In this document: positions 9,463 through 19,381 of the stretch, piece by piece | Position numbering within the stretch: position 1 is the stretch's first letter | Layout: each line of letters begins with the position of its first letter | From: Candidatus Symbiopectobacterium sp. NZEC151 | GTDB lineage: Bacteria > Pseudomonadota > Gammaproteobacteria > Enterobacterales > Enterobacteriaceae | NCBI RefSeq assembly: GCF_025962655.1 | Contig: NZ_JAGFPE010000004.1 | Span: 417,740-481,739 of the forward strand | Direction of reading: 5' to 3' | Length of the DNA stretch: 64,000 nt | Notes under the pieces: generated by a model | The model's input: the letters and a program-made list of their open reading frames with translations, nothing else | What the model was told of the DNA's origin: nothing | Database searches by the model: none | Translations under genes and position numbers: made by a program

Positions 9463-12400
9463 ATGTCATACAACTATTTTGTTTACAAGAAAAGAAAGTT
9501 TGAGCAAAGAGTTTCTCGCAAAGTCACCGTAATGGTGTGGGTAAATATCTTTTTCCAATTGCTATTTCCACTGAGTATTTCTTTTTCTCCAGCGATGGCT
9601 GCGGCTATCGCTACTCCAGCGCATACTTTTTCAGATACTGAACCGTATGTGTTAGGTCCCGGGGAAACGGTTGATGCTATTGCAAAAAGATATGGAGTTT
9701 CGGTTGAAGAACTACAAAAAATCAACCAGTACAGAACGTTTTCTAAACCCTTTTCATCCCTGATAACGGGCGATGAAGTTGAAGTGCCGCGTAAGCGATC
9801 GCCTTTCTCTGTAGACAATCAACCGCCTGCTGAGACAGAAAATCGGCTCGCAAGCCAGGCGGCAGCAGGGGCGACGATGTTGTCCAGCAAAAATTCCGCC
9901 AAATCAGCAGAGCAGATGGCGCGCTCCGCAGCCAATAGCGAAATCAACAATTCTGCACAGCAGTGGCTGAGCCAGTACGGCACTGCCCGCGTACAGCTAA
10001 ACGTCAATGATGATTTCAAACTTGATGGCAGCGCGGTAGACGTTCTGGTGCCGTTAAAAGATAACAATAAAAATATGTTGTTTACTCAGCTAGGGGCGCG
10101 GAATAAAGATAGCCGTAATACCTTAAATGCGGGTATCGGTTACCGTACTTTTCAAGATAATTGGATGTACGGTGTTAATACCTTTTTTGATAATGATATT
10201 ACCGGAAAAAATCGCCGGGTGGGTGTGGGTGCAGAGGCTTGGGCTGACTACCTAAAATTGTCCGTGAACAGCTATTATGGTCTGACTGATTGGCATCAGT
10301 CACGTGACTTTATTGATTATTATGAGCGCCCCGCCAACGGTTATGACGTGCGTGCAGAAGCCTATTTACCGGCCTACCCGCAGTTGGGGGGTAAACTCAT
10401 GTATGAACACTATCGTGGCAATGATGTTGCGTTATTCGGTAAGAATAACCGACAGAAAGATCCGTATGCCCTGACGACAGGACTTAATTATACCCCTATT
10501 CCGTTATTTACCGTGGGGGCTGAACACCGCGCGGGCAAAGGCGGACAATCTGACAGTAGCCTTAATCTCCAGTTCAATTATCGCCTCGGATCATCCTGGC
10601 AGTCGCATATCGATCCTTCTGCGGTAGCGTCGAGCCGTACCTTGGCGGGTAGCCGTTACGATCTGGTCGAACGCAATAACAATATCGTGCTGGAATACCA
10701 AAAACAGGATGTTATTCGCCTGACCCTTCCTGCTCAGATTAACGGTGAAGCAGGGACTGCGGTCACAGTGAATGCGCAGGTTGACAGCCAGCATAGCCTT
10801 GATCGTATTGAGTGGGACAGTAGCGCACTCGTAGCGGCTGGCGGTGAGTTTTCGCAGGTTTCGCCGCAGTCTGTGGTAATGACATTGCCTCCTTATCAAT
10901 CAGCACGCAATAGCAACAGCAATGTCTATACGGTAACAGCGGTAGCCTACGACAGTCAGGGAAATGCTTCTCCTCGCTCAACGCTGCAAATTTCTGTAGA
11001 GCCAAGTACAGCAGACATTACTGAAGCCAATTTAACAACAACGACAAATAACGCGCTGGCGAACGGCACAGAGAGCAACGCGGTGCAGGCGGTAGTTACT
11101 GATGCCAGCGGCAACGCGGTGGCGGGTCAGTCGGTGGACTTCACGGCCAACAACGGCGCAGAAGTCACCACGGTGATCGGTACCACCGGGGCGGACGGTA
11201 TCGCTAAGGCGACGCTGACCAACACCAAGGCAGGCACCAGCGTGGTGACGGCGACGGTAAACGGCAAGCGTCAGACGGTAAATGTCACCTTTGTGGCGGA
11301 TGAGGGCACGGCAGAGATCACCGAGGCCAACCTGACGGCGACCACCAACAATGCGTTGGCGAACGGTACGGAGAGCAACGCGGTGCAGGCGGTAGTTACT
11401 GATGCCAGCGGTAACGCGGTGGCGGGTCAGGCGGTGGATTTTACGGCCAGCAATGGCGCGCAAGTCACCACGGTGATCGGTACCACCGGTGCGGACGGTA
11501 TCGCGAAGGCGACGCTGACCAACACCAAGGCAGGCACCAGCGTGGTGACGGCGACGGTAAACGGCAAGGACCAGACGGTAAATGTCACCTTTGTGGCAGA
11601 TGAGGGCACGGCAGAAATCACCGAAGCCAACCTGACGGCGACCACCAACGATGCGGTGGCTGACGGCACAGAGAGCAACGCGGTGCAGGCACTGGTGACG
11701 GATGCGCGCGGTAACGCGGTTGCGGGTCAGACGGTGAACTTTACGGCCAGCAACGGCGCGCAAGTCACCACGGTGATCGGTACCACCGGTGCGGACGGTA
11801 TCGCTAAGGCGACGCTGACTAACACCAAGGCAGGCACCAGCGTGGTGACGGCGACGGTAAACGGCAAGGACCAGACGGTAAATGTCACCTTTGTGGCGGA
11901 TGAGGGCACGGCAGAGATCACCGAAGCCAACCTGACGGCGACAACTAACGGTGTAGTGGCTGATGGCACGGCAAGCAACGCGGTGCAGGCACTGGTAACG
12001 GATGCGCGCGGTAACGCGGTGGCGGGTCAGACGGTGAACTTTACGGCCAGCAATGGCGCGCAAGTCACCACGGTGATCGGCACCACCGGTGCGGACGGTA
12101 TCGCTAAGGCGACGCTGACCAACACCAGGGCAGGCACCAGCGTGGTGACGGCGACGGTAAACGGCAAGGACCAGACGGTAAATGTCACCTTTGTGGCGGA
12201 TGAGGGCACGGCAGAGATCACCGAAGCCAACCTGACGGCGACCACCAACGATGCGGTGGCTGACGGCACAGAGAGCAACGCGGTGCAGGCACTGGTGACG
12301 GATGCGCGCGGTAACGCGGTGGCGGGGCAGTCGGTAGACTTTACGGCCAGCAATGGCGCGCAAGTCACCACGGTGATCGGTACCACCGGTGCGGACGGTA

Positions 12401-13992
12401 TCGCTAAGGCGACGCTGACTAACACCAAGGCAGGCACCAGTGTGGTGACCGCCACGGTAAACGGCAAAAACCAGACGGTAAACACGCTTTTCATCGCCGA
12501 TCACAACACGGCGAAGATAGCTGATGCGGATTTTACGGTAGGGAGCGGTGCGGCAGCAAACACCGAGCAGAGCAATGCGCTGAAAGCTGTGGTGAAAGAC
12601 GGAAACGGCAATCTGGTTTCGGGTATCACGGTGACCTTTGCGGTAACGAGCGGTAGCGCGACGTTAACGATCCCTGAGGTCCAGACGGATGAGAGTGGCG
12701 TGGCGCAGACCGCACTGACCAGCCTGGTGTCAGGCGACAACCTGGTGAAAGCCTCGGTGAATGGCAGCAGTACGCAAGAGAAGAACTCAAGGTTTAACGG
12801 TGACATTAACACGGCCGTGATTGAACGCGCCTGGGTGGAAAAAGACAATGCTATTGCTGATGATGTCGACTATGTTGAGCTGCGTTCTCACGTTGTCGAT
12901 GCAAATGGCAATGCGGTTGAGGGTGTCACGATATCAGCAAGTTGGGGCGGCAATGTCCAACATTTAGGTTCAACGCGGACTGATACTGATGGCATCTCTA
13001 CCCATCGTTTCAAAAGTAATGTTGCGGGTTCTAAATCAATAGATTTGAGAACGTATATCAATGGTACTTATGGCCCTTACGTTTATTTGAGACCTGTTTT
13101 TATCGCGGATAACAGCACGGCAACGATAGCTGATGCGGATTTTACGGTAGCCAGCGGTGCGCTTGCCAACGGCTCTGACACTAATGCATTGCATGTTGTG
13201 GTGAAAGACGGGCTGGGAGATGTGGTTCCTGATATCACGGTGACCTTTGCGGTAACGAGCGGTAGCGCATCGTTAACGACACCCACAGCCCAGACAAATG
13301 CGCAAGGCGTGGCGCAAGCCACGCTAACGAGCAGGGTTGCCGGAGATAATCAGGTAACGGCGACGGTGGGCACGCACACTACAGCCGCACAGACATCCAC
13401 GTTTACTCCGGAGGAATTTACGGGGGTCACAACGAATGACTACACCTTTAAAATTGGCGATGGATTTCCTACTACCGGATTTCGTGCAGCAACATTTACG
13501 TTAAACGTCAGTGGGAACGCGAGTGCTTATACATGGAACTCAAATCAACCTGGCGCGATAACGGTAAATAATGGTCAGGTAACACTGAACAATCCACCTT
13601 CTGGACCTGTGACTATCACCGCCACCCCGACAAATGGGCTGGGAGAGACGTTGAATTACTCGTTTACAGTGAACAGGTGGTTTACTAATAACGGCTCAAC
13701 AAAGTTAGACTGGACAAGTGCCAACACATACTGCGACCAACAGCCGGGATTTAAGCAACCACATTCGATTGCTATTAATGGGAATGCTAGTTCCCGTCGC
13801 ATTGGGTCCCTGGTGTCTGAATGGGGAGATATGAATAAACATACTGGCGCGGGGTTTTCTGAAACGCTCTATTGGGTCGATGTTGTAGGCGCAAGTCGGG
13901 GCTATCAGTGGTATGCGGACATCAGAAATGCTGGCGTTAACACGATGCTAGAAACTACCCCACTGGGAGTAATATGCAGTAAGGCACTTTAA
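9463..13992 (+). CDS. Invasin/intimin-like inverse autotransporter 2 (long, repeat-expanded)
   Basis: A 1509-residue paralogue of the 5307 protein, with the same architecture: long signal peptide, LysM segment, linker, beta-barrel (very similar to copy 1), then an enlarged stalk and a C-terminal lectin-like domain. The stalk begins with five almost identical 100-residue Big_1 domains (about residues 517-1016), followed by three more divergent Ig-like domains, a further Ig-like domain (about 1325-1400), and a C-terminal domain with two cysteines (NTYCDQQPG and VICSKAL). The barrel halves of the two paralogues are far more alike than their tips, so the tips may bind different ligands. It is followed by a rho-independent terminator. 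Confidence 0.9.
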   Translation: MSYNYFVYKKRKFEQRVSRKVTVMVWVNIFFQLLFPLSISFSPAMAAAIATPAHTFSDTEPYVLGPGETVDAIAKRYGVSVEELQKINQYRTFSKPFSSLITGDEVEVPRKRSPFSVDNQPPAETENRLASQAAAGATMLSSKNSAKSAEQMARSAANSEINNSAQQWLSQYGTARVQLNVNDDFKLDGSAVDVLVPLKDNNKNMLFTQLGARNKDSRNTLNAGIGYRTFQDNWMYGVNTFFDNDITGKNRRVGVGAEAWADYLKLSVNSYYGLTDWHQSRDFIDYYERPANGYDVRAEAYLPAYPQLGGKLMYEHYRGNDVALFGKNNRQKDPYALTTGLNYTPIPLFTVGAEHRAGKGGQSDSSLNLQFNYRLGSSWQSHIDPSAVASSRTLAGSRYDLVERNNNIVLEYQKQDVIRLTLPAQINGEAGTAVTVNAQVDSQHSLDRIEWDSSALVAAGGEFSQVSPQSVVMTLPPYQSARNSNSNVYTVTAVAYDSQGNASPRSTLQISVEPSTADITEANLTTTTNNALANGTESNAVQAVVTDASGNAVAGQSVDFTANNGAEVTTVIGTTGADGIAKATLTNTKAGTSVVTATVNGKRQTVNVTFVADEGTAEITEANLTATTNNALANGTESNAVQAVVTDASGNAVAGQAVDFTASNGAQVTTVIGTTGADGIAKATLTNTKAGTSVVTATVNGKDQTVNVTFVADEGTAEITEANLTATTNDAVADGTESNAVQALVTDARGNAVAGQTVNFTASNGAQVTTVIGTTGADGIAKATLTNTKAGTSVVTATVNGKDQTVNVTFVADEGTAEITEANLTATTNGVVADGTASNAVQALVTDARGNAVAGQTVNFTASNGAQVTTVIGTTGADGIAKATLTNTRAGTSVVTATVNGKDQTVNVTFVADEGTAEITEANLTATTNDAVADGTESNAVQALVTDARGNAVAGQSVDFTASNGAQVTTVIGTTGADGIAKATLTNTKAGTSVVTATVNGKNQTVNTLFIADHNTAKIADADFTVGSGAAANTEQSNALKAVVKDGNGNLVSGITVTFAVTSGSATLTIPEVQTDESGVAQTALTSLVSGDNLVKASVNGSSTQEKNSRFNGDINTAVIERAWVEKDNAIADDVDYVELRSHVVDANGNAVEGVTISASWGGNVQHLGSTRTDTDGISTHRFKSNVAGSKSIDLRTYINGTYGPYVYLRPVFIADNSTATIADADFTVASGALANGSDTNALHVVVKDGLGDVVPDITVTFAVTSGSASLTTPTAQTNAQGVAQATLTSRVAGDNQVTATVGTHTTAAQTSTFTPEEFTGVTTNDYTFKIGDGFPTTGFRAATFTLNVSGNASAYTWNSNQPGAITVNNGQVTLNNPPSGPVTITATPTNGLGETLNYSFTVNRWFTNNGSTKLDWTSANTYCDQQPGFKQPHSIAINGNASSRRIGSLVSEWGDMNKHTGAGFSETLYWVDVVGASRGYQWYADIRNAGVNTMLETTPLGVICSKAL
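11011..12510 (+). repeat. Five tandem 300-bp repeats coding Big_1 Ig domains
   Basis: Each unit is 300 bases, recurring at 11011, 11311, 11611, 11911 and 12211, and each begins with a version of GCAGAGATCACCGAAGCCAA. The middle units differ by only a few bases; the first unit is the most divergent at its start. The length is an exact multiple of three, so gain or loss of units by recombination would lengthen or shorten the adhesin stalk by 100 residues without breaking the frame. Confidence 0.95.
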
Positions 13993-14052
13993 TATTGTAT
14001 TATCTCAATTACTTATATAGCTTTATCGTGTGGTCTTGAGAATAAGAAGTAA

Positions 14053-14082
14053 AGGGCAGCTGTTACGGCTGCTCTTTTTTAT
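14053..14082 (+). terminator. Rho-independent terminator after second invasin
   Basis: The stem GGGCAGC / GCTGCTC with a seven-base loop is followed by a run of six Ts, about 60 bases after the invasin stop codon. Confidence 0.75.
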
Positions 14083-14122
14083 TGGTATAAATCGGGCCTG
14101 GGTGATTTGATTTACCCTCGAC

Positions 14123-14965
14123 TCAAGGCCCCGGATAAAAACCGGCACTTAGCGCCTGCACGGCGTGTGCCACTCTGGGTCCCATGCCTAGCACCAGCGC
14201 CTGATCGATGGCAACAATACGTTGCTGACGCCAGGCGCGAGTGTGGGTGATGCCGGGCACCGCAGCCAATGTGTCCAACCCACCCGCGATACTCTGCGAT
14301 GTCACCACGATCACCTCTGGATCGGCGGCGATCATCGACTCACCGCCATAGGGCCGATATTGAGGGTGGGTTGCCATATTTTCTCCCCCTGCCAGTGCGA
14401 TCATGCCATCGGCGACGGTGTTTTTGCCCGCCACCATGGCCCCGCTGCCTGCGACGCTAAGCAAAAATAGCACCTTTACCGGCGTTTTTTGTGCCGCGGT
14501 GAGTTGATGTACCCGCTGAAGATCCGCATTGATCTGCGCGATAAGCGCCTCTCCCTGTTCGACTTTTTGTAACAGGTTAGCCGCCTGGCGTATCGTGCCG
14601 ATCAACTGCTGCGGCGTGCTGGGCGTGCGTTGAAACAGCGCGACCTGAACGCCCGCCTGGCGTAACTGATCCAGCGCGGCTTGCGGTTGGGCGTCCTGCC
14701 AGGTCATCACCAGCGAGGGCTGCAAAGACAACATGCCGTCCACGTTTAGCTGCTGCCAGTGGCTGACCTTGGCGAGCGTTTGTGTTTCGGGCGGGTAGGT
14801 AGTGGTTTGATCCACCCCTACCACTGCGCTGCCGCTCCCTACTGCATAGACGATTTCCGTCAAAGCACCGCCAGCGACCACGATACGCGCTGGCGTTGAT
14901 GCTCCCTGTGCGGGCAGACTACATGCCAGACAACCGATAAACAGCGCAGATATCACCCTTAACAT
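14123..14965 (-). CDS. hmuT: Periplasmic heme-binding protein (HmuT/ChuT-like)
   Basis: A 280-residue substrate-binding protein of the ABC-type cobalamin/heme family. It starts with a signal peptide (MLRVISALFIGCLACSLPAQG) and then ARIVVAGGALTEIVYAVG, the usual beginning of HmuT-type proteins; a helical backbone segment links two Rossmann-like lobes. It would carry heme from the outer-membrane receptor to an inner-membrane permease. I chose 14965 as start because the upstream extension (to 14998) lies inside the receptor gene end and precedes the signal peptide. The stop of the upstream receptor gene lies only about ten bases away, so the two form an operon. The HmuU permease and HmuV ATPase are not adjacent. 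Confidence 0.88.
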   Translation of the reverse strand: MLRVISALFIGCLACSLPAQGASTPARIVVAGGALTEIVYAVGSGSAVVGVDQTTTYPPETQTLAKVSHWQQLNVDGMLSLQPSLVMTWQDAQPQAALDQLRQAGVQVALFQRTPSTPQQLIGTIRQAANLLQKVEQGEALIAQINADLQRVHQLTAAQKTPVKVLFLLSVAGSGAMVAGKNTVADGMIALAGGENMATHPQYRPYGGESMIAADPEVIVVTSQSIAGGLDTLAAVPGITHTRAWRQQRIVAIDQALVLGMGPRVAHAVQALSAGFYPGP

Positions 14966-14975
14966 GTCATTTCCC

Positions 14976-17141
14976 TCAGAATGCCATGGAAGCGCCAATC
15001 ACCGTGCTGAATCCGGAGGCTGGAATGCCTTCATGCGCGGTGGTGTAGCGTTTGTCCAGCAGGTTGTTCAGCGCCCAGTTCACCTGATACTGGTCATCCT
15101 TACCAAAGGTGGCGGTAAACGCCAGATTGGCCGTTGCCCAGCCAGCATGCTGGGTTTCCTGATCGGCGGTGCGGTCTTTGGCTCGCGTTGCTGCGCGCAG
15201 GAAGGCATCAGACTCCAGTGAGAACAGGTTAAACAGGGTGACATGCTTCACGCCAAAGCGCCCGGTGAATGTAGGTTCGCCGGTGTCAAAGGTGCTGCGG
15301 TTTTCCAATTCCAGCTCACGGCGAATCACATTTCCGGTGACATAAGGGGATACGGTCCAGCCCAGATATTCTGCATGCAGTTCCAGTCCGTAGGTTTTCG
15401 CACTATTGGCGTTAGCATAGTAGCGGCTGCGGGTATCAGTGCTGCCAGCGCAGGCAGCGCTGCCCGCGCAGTTGAGCGTGGTGATGTAATCTTTGGCGCG
15501 TGAGTGATACACCGCACCGTCCAGCAACCAGTCTGCATTTTTATAGCGAGCGCCCAGTTCATAGTTGTCCGAACGCTCCGCTTGCAGGTTCGGGTTACCG
15601 TAGGTGGTGCCGCCGCCTGCGCTGGTGTCGTAGAACTTATGCGTCAAGGTTGGGTAAACATAACCCTGTGCGTATGAGGCGCGTAATTGTGTATTGGTAA
15701 AGCCAGAATAGCGCAGCGTGGTGGCGGTTACGGTGGTGCTGTCGTGCTCGCGCTGGCTGGCTTTGGAACTGTTGGTGTTAGCAACGCCGTTTACGCCAAT
15801 CATGGCAGGGAAGCCATAGCGGGTAATAATGCCATTACTGGTGCTGCCATAAGAGAGTGATTCTACCCAGTATTGGCGCGCGCCCAAGGTCCAGGTCCAC
15901 TCTGGCGTGATTTTCCATTCATCCTGAGTAAATAACGACCAATGAGTTTGCTGCCAGTGTGCGCCAGAGTTGATATTCGGATTGATATTGATGTTGTACG
16001 GGCTTCCCAAGAAGCTGATCGTTTTGCCAATATTGACGTTGGTTGATGCGGTTTGTTTAACATCGTCGCGTGACCACTGCCCGCCGACAATCAACAGGTG
16101 ATTATCCCAGGGGGTGAGATCGGTTTGCACCGTGATGCCATCGCTAACCTGTTTGTCATGGGTGCCGGTTTTCAATGCCATCACAGAATCGGTCATTGCC
16201 CAACCTTCATAGGTGAAGTCAACGCCGCTCTGCACCAGATCGTTGCGGAATTCCCGCTTGATGTTTTGCCGGTAAGCGTCCACATGCACTTTTTTCAGCA
16301 GGCTATTGCCGATGTTCCAGTCGTAGAACAGACCGATTTTATCGCGTTCCAAATTGGGAATGCGCACGCTGAAGCTGTCATAGTCGGTGGAGCTGTTGTA
16401 GGTCTGGGTACTGACTTTATATCGGTCCAGTGACAGTCCGAACTTGTGTTGGCCGAGACGATAGCCCAGCCAGGCGGATTGGCTGTTGTTACGAAAATCG
16501 GTACCGGGCAGGCGACCATCCGGCGTGCTGCGATTGCCCTGATCGCTGTAGCTGCCGCTGAGGCGATATTCAAAATCCCCCAGTGAACCATAAGCGATCG
16601 CCGATTGTTGCCAGCCTGCGGTCGCGCTGTCATACATCACCTTGATTTTACCGCCGATGGGCGAGTCTCCACCTTTGCGGGTGATAAAATTGATAATCCC
16701 GCCAATGGCTTGTGAGCCGTACAGCACCGAGTGTGGCCCTTTTACCACTTCCACGCGCTCGACATAGGAAGGATCGATCAGCAGGCCCAGACTGTAATTG
16801 GGGCCGGCGCGCTGATAGGTCACTTCCTGCCCGTCGATAAGCACCAGCACGCGCGAGGCTTCTTCGCCACGAATTCGAATCTGCTTACGCCCGGCCAACG
16901 AGCTGTCAACAATATCCACCCCGGGAATATCCCGCAGCGCTTCTGCCATCTGATCGCCGGTGAATCGGCTCAGTTTTTCACTGTCGATAACCTGCATACT
17001 GACCGGACTTTCCCACAGATTCTGTTCGGTGCGCCCGGCGCTGATGACCGTGATTTCGTCTTCCTGTCCGGCCGCCAGCGAGGTATTGCCATAAATAAGC
17101 GGCAGTAAACATACCGCTGTGTGCGTCATTATTTTTTTCAT
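14976..17141 (-). CDS. TonB-dependent heme/hemoglobin outer-membrane receptor
   Basis: A 721-residue TonB-dependent receptor with signal peptide, TonB-box-like ITVISAG near residue 30, plug domain (GDQMAEALRDIPGV, IRIRGEEASRVLVLIDG, VERVEVVKGPHSVLYGSQAIGG) and a 22-strand barrel ending in an aromatic residue (GASMAF). An NPNL motif (NPNLQAERSDNYELG, about residue 520) is characteristic of heme receptors; the usual FRAP motif is not obvious (YAQGYVYPT lies at the corresponding place). Heme specificity is inferred mainly from the adjacent hmuT and hutWX genes. It is divergently transcribed from hutW across a region with Fur-like sites. Confidence 0.87.
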   Translation of the reverse strand: MKKIMTHTAVCLLPLIYGNTSLAAGQEDEITVISAGRTEQNLWESPVSMQVIDSEKLSRFTGDQMAEALRDIPGVDIVDSSLAGRKQIRIRGEEASRVLVLIDGQEVTYQRAGPNYSLGLLIDPSYVERVEVVKGPHSVLYGSQAIGGIINFITRKGGDSPIGGKIKVMYDSATAGWQQSAIAYGSLGDFEYRLSGSYSDQGNRSTPDGRLPGTDFRNNSQSAWLGYRLGQHKFGLSLDRYKVSTQTYNSSTDYDSFSVRIPNLERDKIGLFYDWNIGNSLLKKVHVDAYRQNIKREFRNDLVQSGVDFTYEGWAMTDSVMALKTGTHDKQVSDGITVQTDLTPWDNHLLIVGGQWSRDDVKQTASTNVNIGKTISFLGSPYNININPNINSGAHWQQTHWSLFTQDEWKITPEWTWTLGARQYWVESLSYGSTSNGIITRYGFPAMIGVNGVANTNSSKASQREHDSTTVTATTLRYSGFTNTQLRASYAQGYVYPTLTHKFYDTSAGGGTTYGNPNLQAERSDNYELGARYKNADWLLDGAVYHSRAKDYITTLNCAGSAACAGSTDTRSRYYANANSAKTYGLELHAEYLGWTVSPYVTGNVIRRELELENRSTFDTGEPTFTGRFGVKHVTLFNLFSLESDAFLRAATRAKDRTADQETQHAGWATANLAFTATFGKDDQYQVNWALNNLLDKRYTTAHEGIPASGFSTVIGASMAF

Positions 17142-17557
17142 CTGTTATCCCTGAAAGGCAAACAATTCTCATTTGCATTGCGAATTGTTGTATTTCAAAT
17201 GAAACATTTGATCAAAATATATTTATGTTTTTGTGATGGTTGTCATGAATTATTTTTAATAAACACTTGATTTTTGTGTATTTAATTAAATTAAGCAATC
17301 TTAATGAAGTGATGATATTTATCATTGATGTAACAATATTATTAACTTTTATTTTTAACGTTATGATTTTATTTTGTATTTTCATTTTGTTGGATCTGAC
17401 GGTTTTTACAAAAAAGCGAAAAATGCGTTAACGCCGCTGTGAGTCTTGAGCCGCGTTTCCGTTTGGTCGGCAATTCACGTCTGGGCGTGTTGCTAAATAC
17501 AAATAGTTATCATCTAATCTTTTCACCGTGGTAGAAGTGGAAAGGATGAAAGAAGAA
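17142..17557. promoter_or_regulatory. Divergent promoter region with Fur-like sites (heme locus)
   Basis: This 416-base AT-rich region lies between the divergent receptor gene and hutW. Three Fur-like elements are visible: AATGAGAATTG on the minus strand near 17164-17178, close to the receptor start; a perfect palindrome ATGATATTTATCAT at 17312-17325; and AATAGTTATCATCTAAT near 17502-17518, just before hutW. Each matches the Fur box only in part. Iron-dependent repression of both arms is an inference that fits the functions. Confidence 0.55.
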
Positions 17558-18874
17558 ATGAACATTGATTTAACGCCGTATTACGCCCAGCCCGGCGAGC
17601 AACCGTTCGCCGCACGGAAGATGGCGATGCCCTGGCGTAATCATGTACCGCTTTCTCCAGAGCAGATTGCTGCAAGCTGGCAAACGCTGCGTCAGCAAAC
17701 GGTGCCGGCGCGTAAGCGTCTGCTCTATCTCCACATTCCGTTCTGTGCCACGCACTGCACCTTCTGCGGTTTCTACCAGAACAAGTTGCGCGATGACAGC
17801 ACCGCCGCCTACACCCGTTACCTGCTACAGGAGCTGGCGCTGGAAGCGGAAAGCCCGCTGCATCAGTCCGCCCCCATTCATGCGGTCTATTTTGGCGGCG
17901 GCACGCCGACGGCGCTGTCCGCTGACGAGCTGTCGCAGATTATTCGTGCCATCCGCACCTCTTTGCCGCTGGCACCTGACTGCGAAATCACCGTTGAAGG
18001 CCGCAGCGCCGGTTTTGATGACGAGCGCATCGATGCGTGTCTGGAGGCGGGAGCAAACCGTTTCTCTATCGGTGTTCAAACCTTTGATAGCCGGATACGC
18101 CAGCGCATGGCACGTTTGTTTGACCGGCAGCAGCTCATCCACTTTTTGGAAAACTTGTGCAGCCGGGATAAGGCTGCCGTGGTGTGTGATTTGATGTTCG
18201 GTTTACCGGGACAAACCGCAGAAAGCTGGCGCGAAGATTTAGCGATTGTCAGCGATCTGCCGCTAGACGGCGTCGATCTTTATGCGTTGAACCTGTTACC
18301 CACCACCCCGCTGGCAAAAGCGGCAGAGAACCAGCGTGTGACGCTGCCGGCGGTGATGGAACGGCGCGATTTTTATCACACCGGAGCCGATTTTCTGGCT
18401 AATGCGGGCTGGCACCAGTTGAGCAACAGCCACTGGGCAAAAACCACCCGGGAACGCAATCTCTACAATCTGCTTATCAAACAAGGTGCTGACTGCCTGG
18501 CAATGGGGAGCGGCGCGGGCGGCAACGTCAACGGCCAAGCGTATATGATGGAGCGCGATTTGGAACGCTACTACGCAAAGCTGGATAACGGTGAAAAACC
18601 GATCGCAATGATGACGCCCGCCAGTAAAGCCGGTGCCTGGCAGCACCGCTTGCAAGCCGGTATTGAAATTGGACGTGTCGCCCTGCCGCTGCTAACACCG
18701 CAGGCGGATGTGCTGACACCGTTACTGCATCAATGGCATGAAGCCGGGTTAACCCGCGATGCGTCAACCTGCCTGCGGTTGACCAACGATGGACGTTTCT
18801 GGGCAAATAATCTGATGCAGGCGTTACAACAGCTTATCCCTCAGCTCAATGCTGGGGAATCATTGCCTCATTAA
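17558..18874 (+). CDS. hutW: HutW/ChuW-like radical SAM anaerobic heme-degrading enzyme
   Basis: A 438-residue radical-SAM protein of the HemN-like family. The cluster-binding motif CATHCTFC (Cys63, Cys67, Cys70) is followed by the glycine motif YFGGGTPT. E. coli O157 ChuW, the same family, opens heme anaerobically to anaerobilin by a radical methyl transfer. The frame is open from a GTG at 17528 and an ATG at 17546. I prefer the ATG at 17558 because AAGGA lies about 11 bases before it, while the same element would touch the 17546 codon. It is followed after 12 bases by hutX. Confidence 0.88.
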   Translation: MNIDLTPYYAQPGEQPFAARKMAMPWRNHVPLSPEQIAASWQTLRQQTVPARKRLLYLHIPFCATHCTFCGFYQNKLRDDSTAAYTRYLLQELALEAESPLHQSAPIHAVYFGGGTPTALSADELSQIIRAIRTSLPLAPDCEITVEGRSAGFDDERIDACLEAGANRFSIGVQTFDSRIRQRMARLFDRQQLIHFLENLCSRDKAAVVCDLMFGLPGQTAESWREDLAIVSDLPLDGVDLYALNLLPTTPLAKAAENQRVTLPAVMERRDFYHTGADFLANAGWHQLSNSHWAKTTRERNLYNLLIKQGADCLAMGSGAGGNVNGQAYMMERDLERYYAKLDNGEKPIAMMTPASKAGAWQHRLQAGIEIGRVALPLLTPQADVLTPLLHQWHEAGLTRDASTCLRLTNDGRFWANNLMQALQQLIPQLNAGESLPH

Positions 18875-18886
18875 GGGAAGAAGATA

Positions 18887-19381
18887 ATGACTTTACAAGA
18901 ATTATTGGCGACAAATCCGGATGGCACCTTAGAGGCGATCGCGGAGCAATACCAGACCAGCCTGTTTGCGGTTACCGAAGCATTGCCGGAAGCGCAGCGC
19001 ACGCTGGTGGCGGGGGAACAGTTCGATCGCGTGTGGGATACCATTACTCAATGGGGAGAAGTGACGCTTATCAGTCACACGGCGGATGCCATTCTGGAAT
19101 TCAAAAGCGTGTTGCCGACCGGAACGCATCGCCACGGCTATTTTAACCTGCGTGGCAAAAATGGGTTGAGTGGCCATATCCGCGCCACTCACTGCCAGCA
19201 CATTGCGCTTATCGAGCGTAAGTTTATGGGCATGGATACCGCTTCCGTGGTGTTTTTCAATGCGGCGGGTGATGCCATGTTCAAAATTTTCCTTGGCCGC
19301 GACGATCACCGCCAACTGCTGGCGCATCAGGTTATCGCATTCCGTTTGCTGGCGGATGAACTGCGGGCGGTGGCGGCGTGA
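18887..19381 (+). CDS. hutX: HutX/ChuX-like heme utilization cystosolic carrier
   Basis: A 164-residue HutX/ChuX-family protein, of usual family length. These proteins bind heme in the cytoplasm and hand it to the degrading enzyme. The N-terminal helical part (LQELLATNPDGTLEAIAEQYQ) precedes the beta-rich heme-binding fold, with HRHGYFNLRG and a GHIRATHCQHI segment. It sits between hutW and the chuY-like gene; GGGAAG lies before its ATG and its stop overlaps the following GTG start (GTGA), so translation is coupled. Confidence 0.9.
   Translation: MTLQELLATNPDGTLEAIAEQYQTSLFAVTEALPEAQRTLVAGEQFDRVWDTITQWGEVTLISHTADAILEFKSVLPTGTHRHGYFNLRGKNGLSGHIRATHCQHIALIERKFMGMDTASVVFFNAAGDAMFKIFLGRDDHRQLLAHQVIAFRLLADELRAVAA

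Noticed and set aside
11032..12504. A 490-residue open frame on the minus strand, opposite the Ig repeats of the second invasin.
   Set aside because: It exists only because the GC-rich, repeated codons of the sense gene lack stops on the other strand. It has a monotonous composition that mirrors the repeats and no start signal.
11011..12510. Regular 300-base periodicity considered as a CRISPR-like or satellite array.
   Set aside because: The units are directly adjacent, are protein-coding in phase and encode Big_1 Ig domains, so they are a coding tandem repeat.
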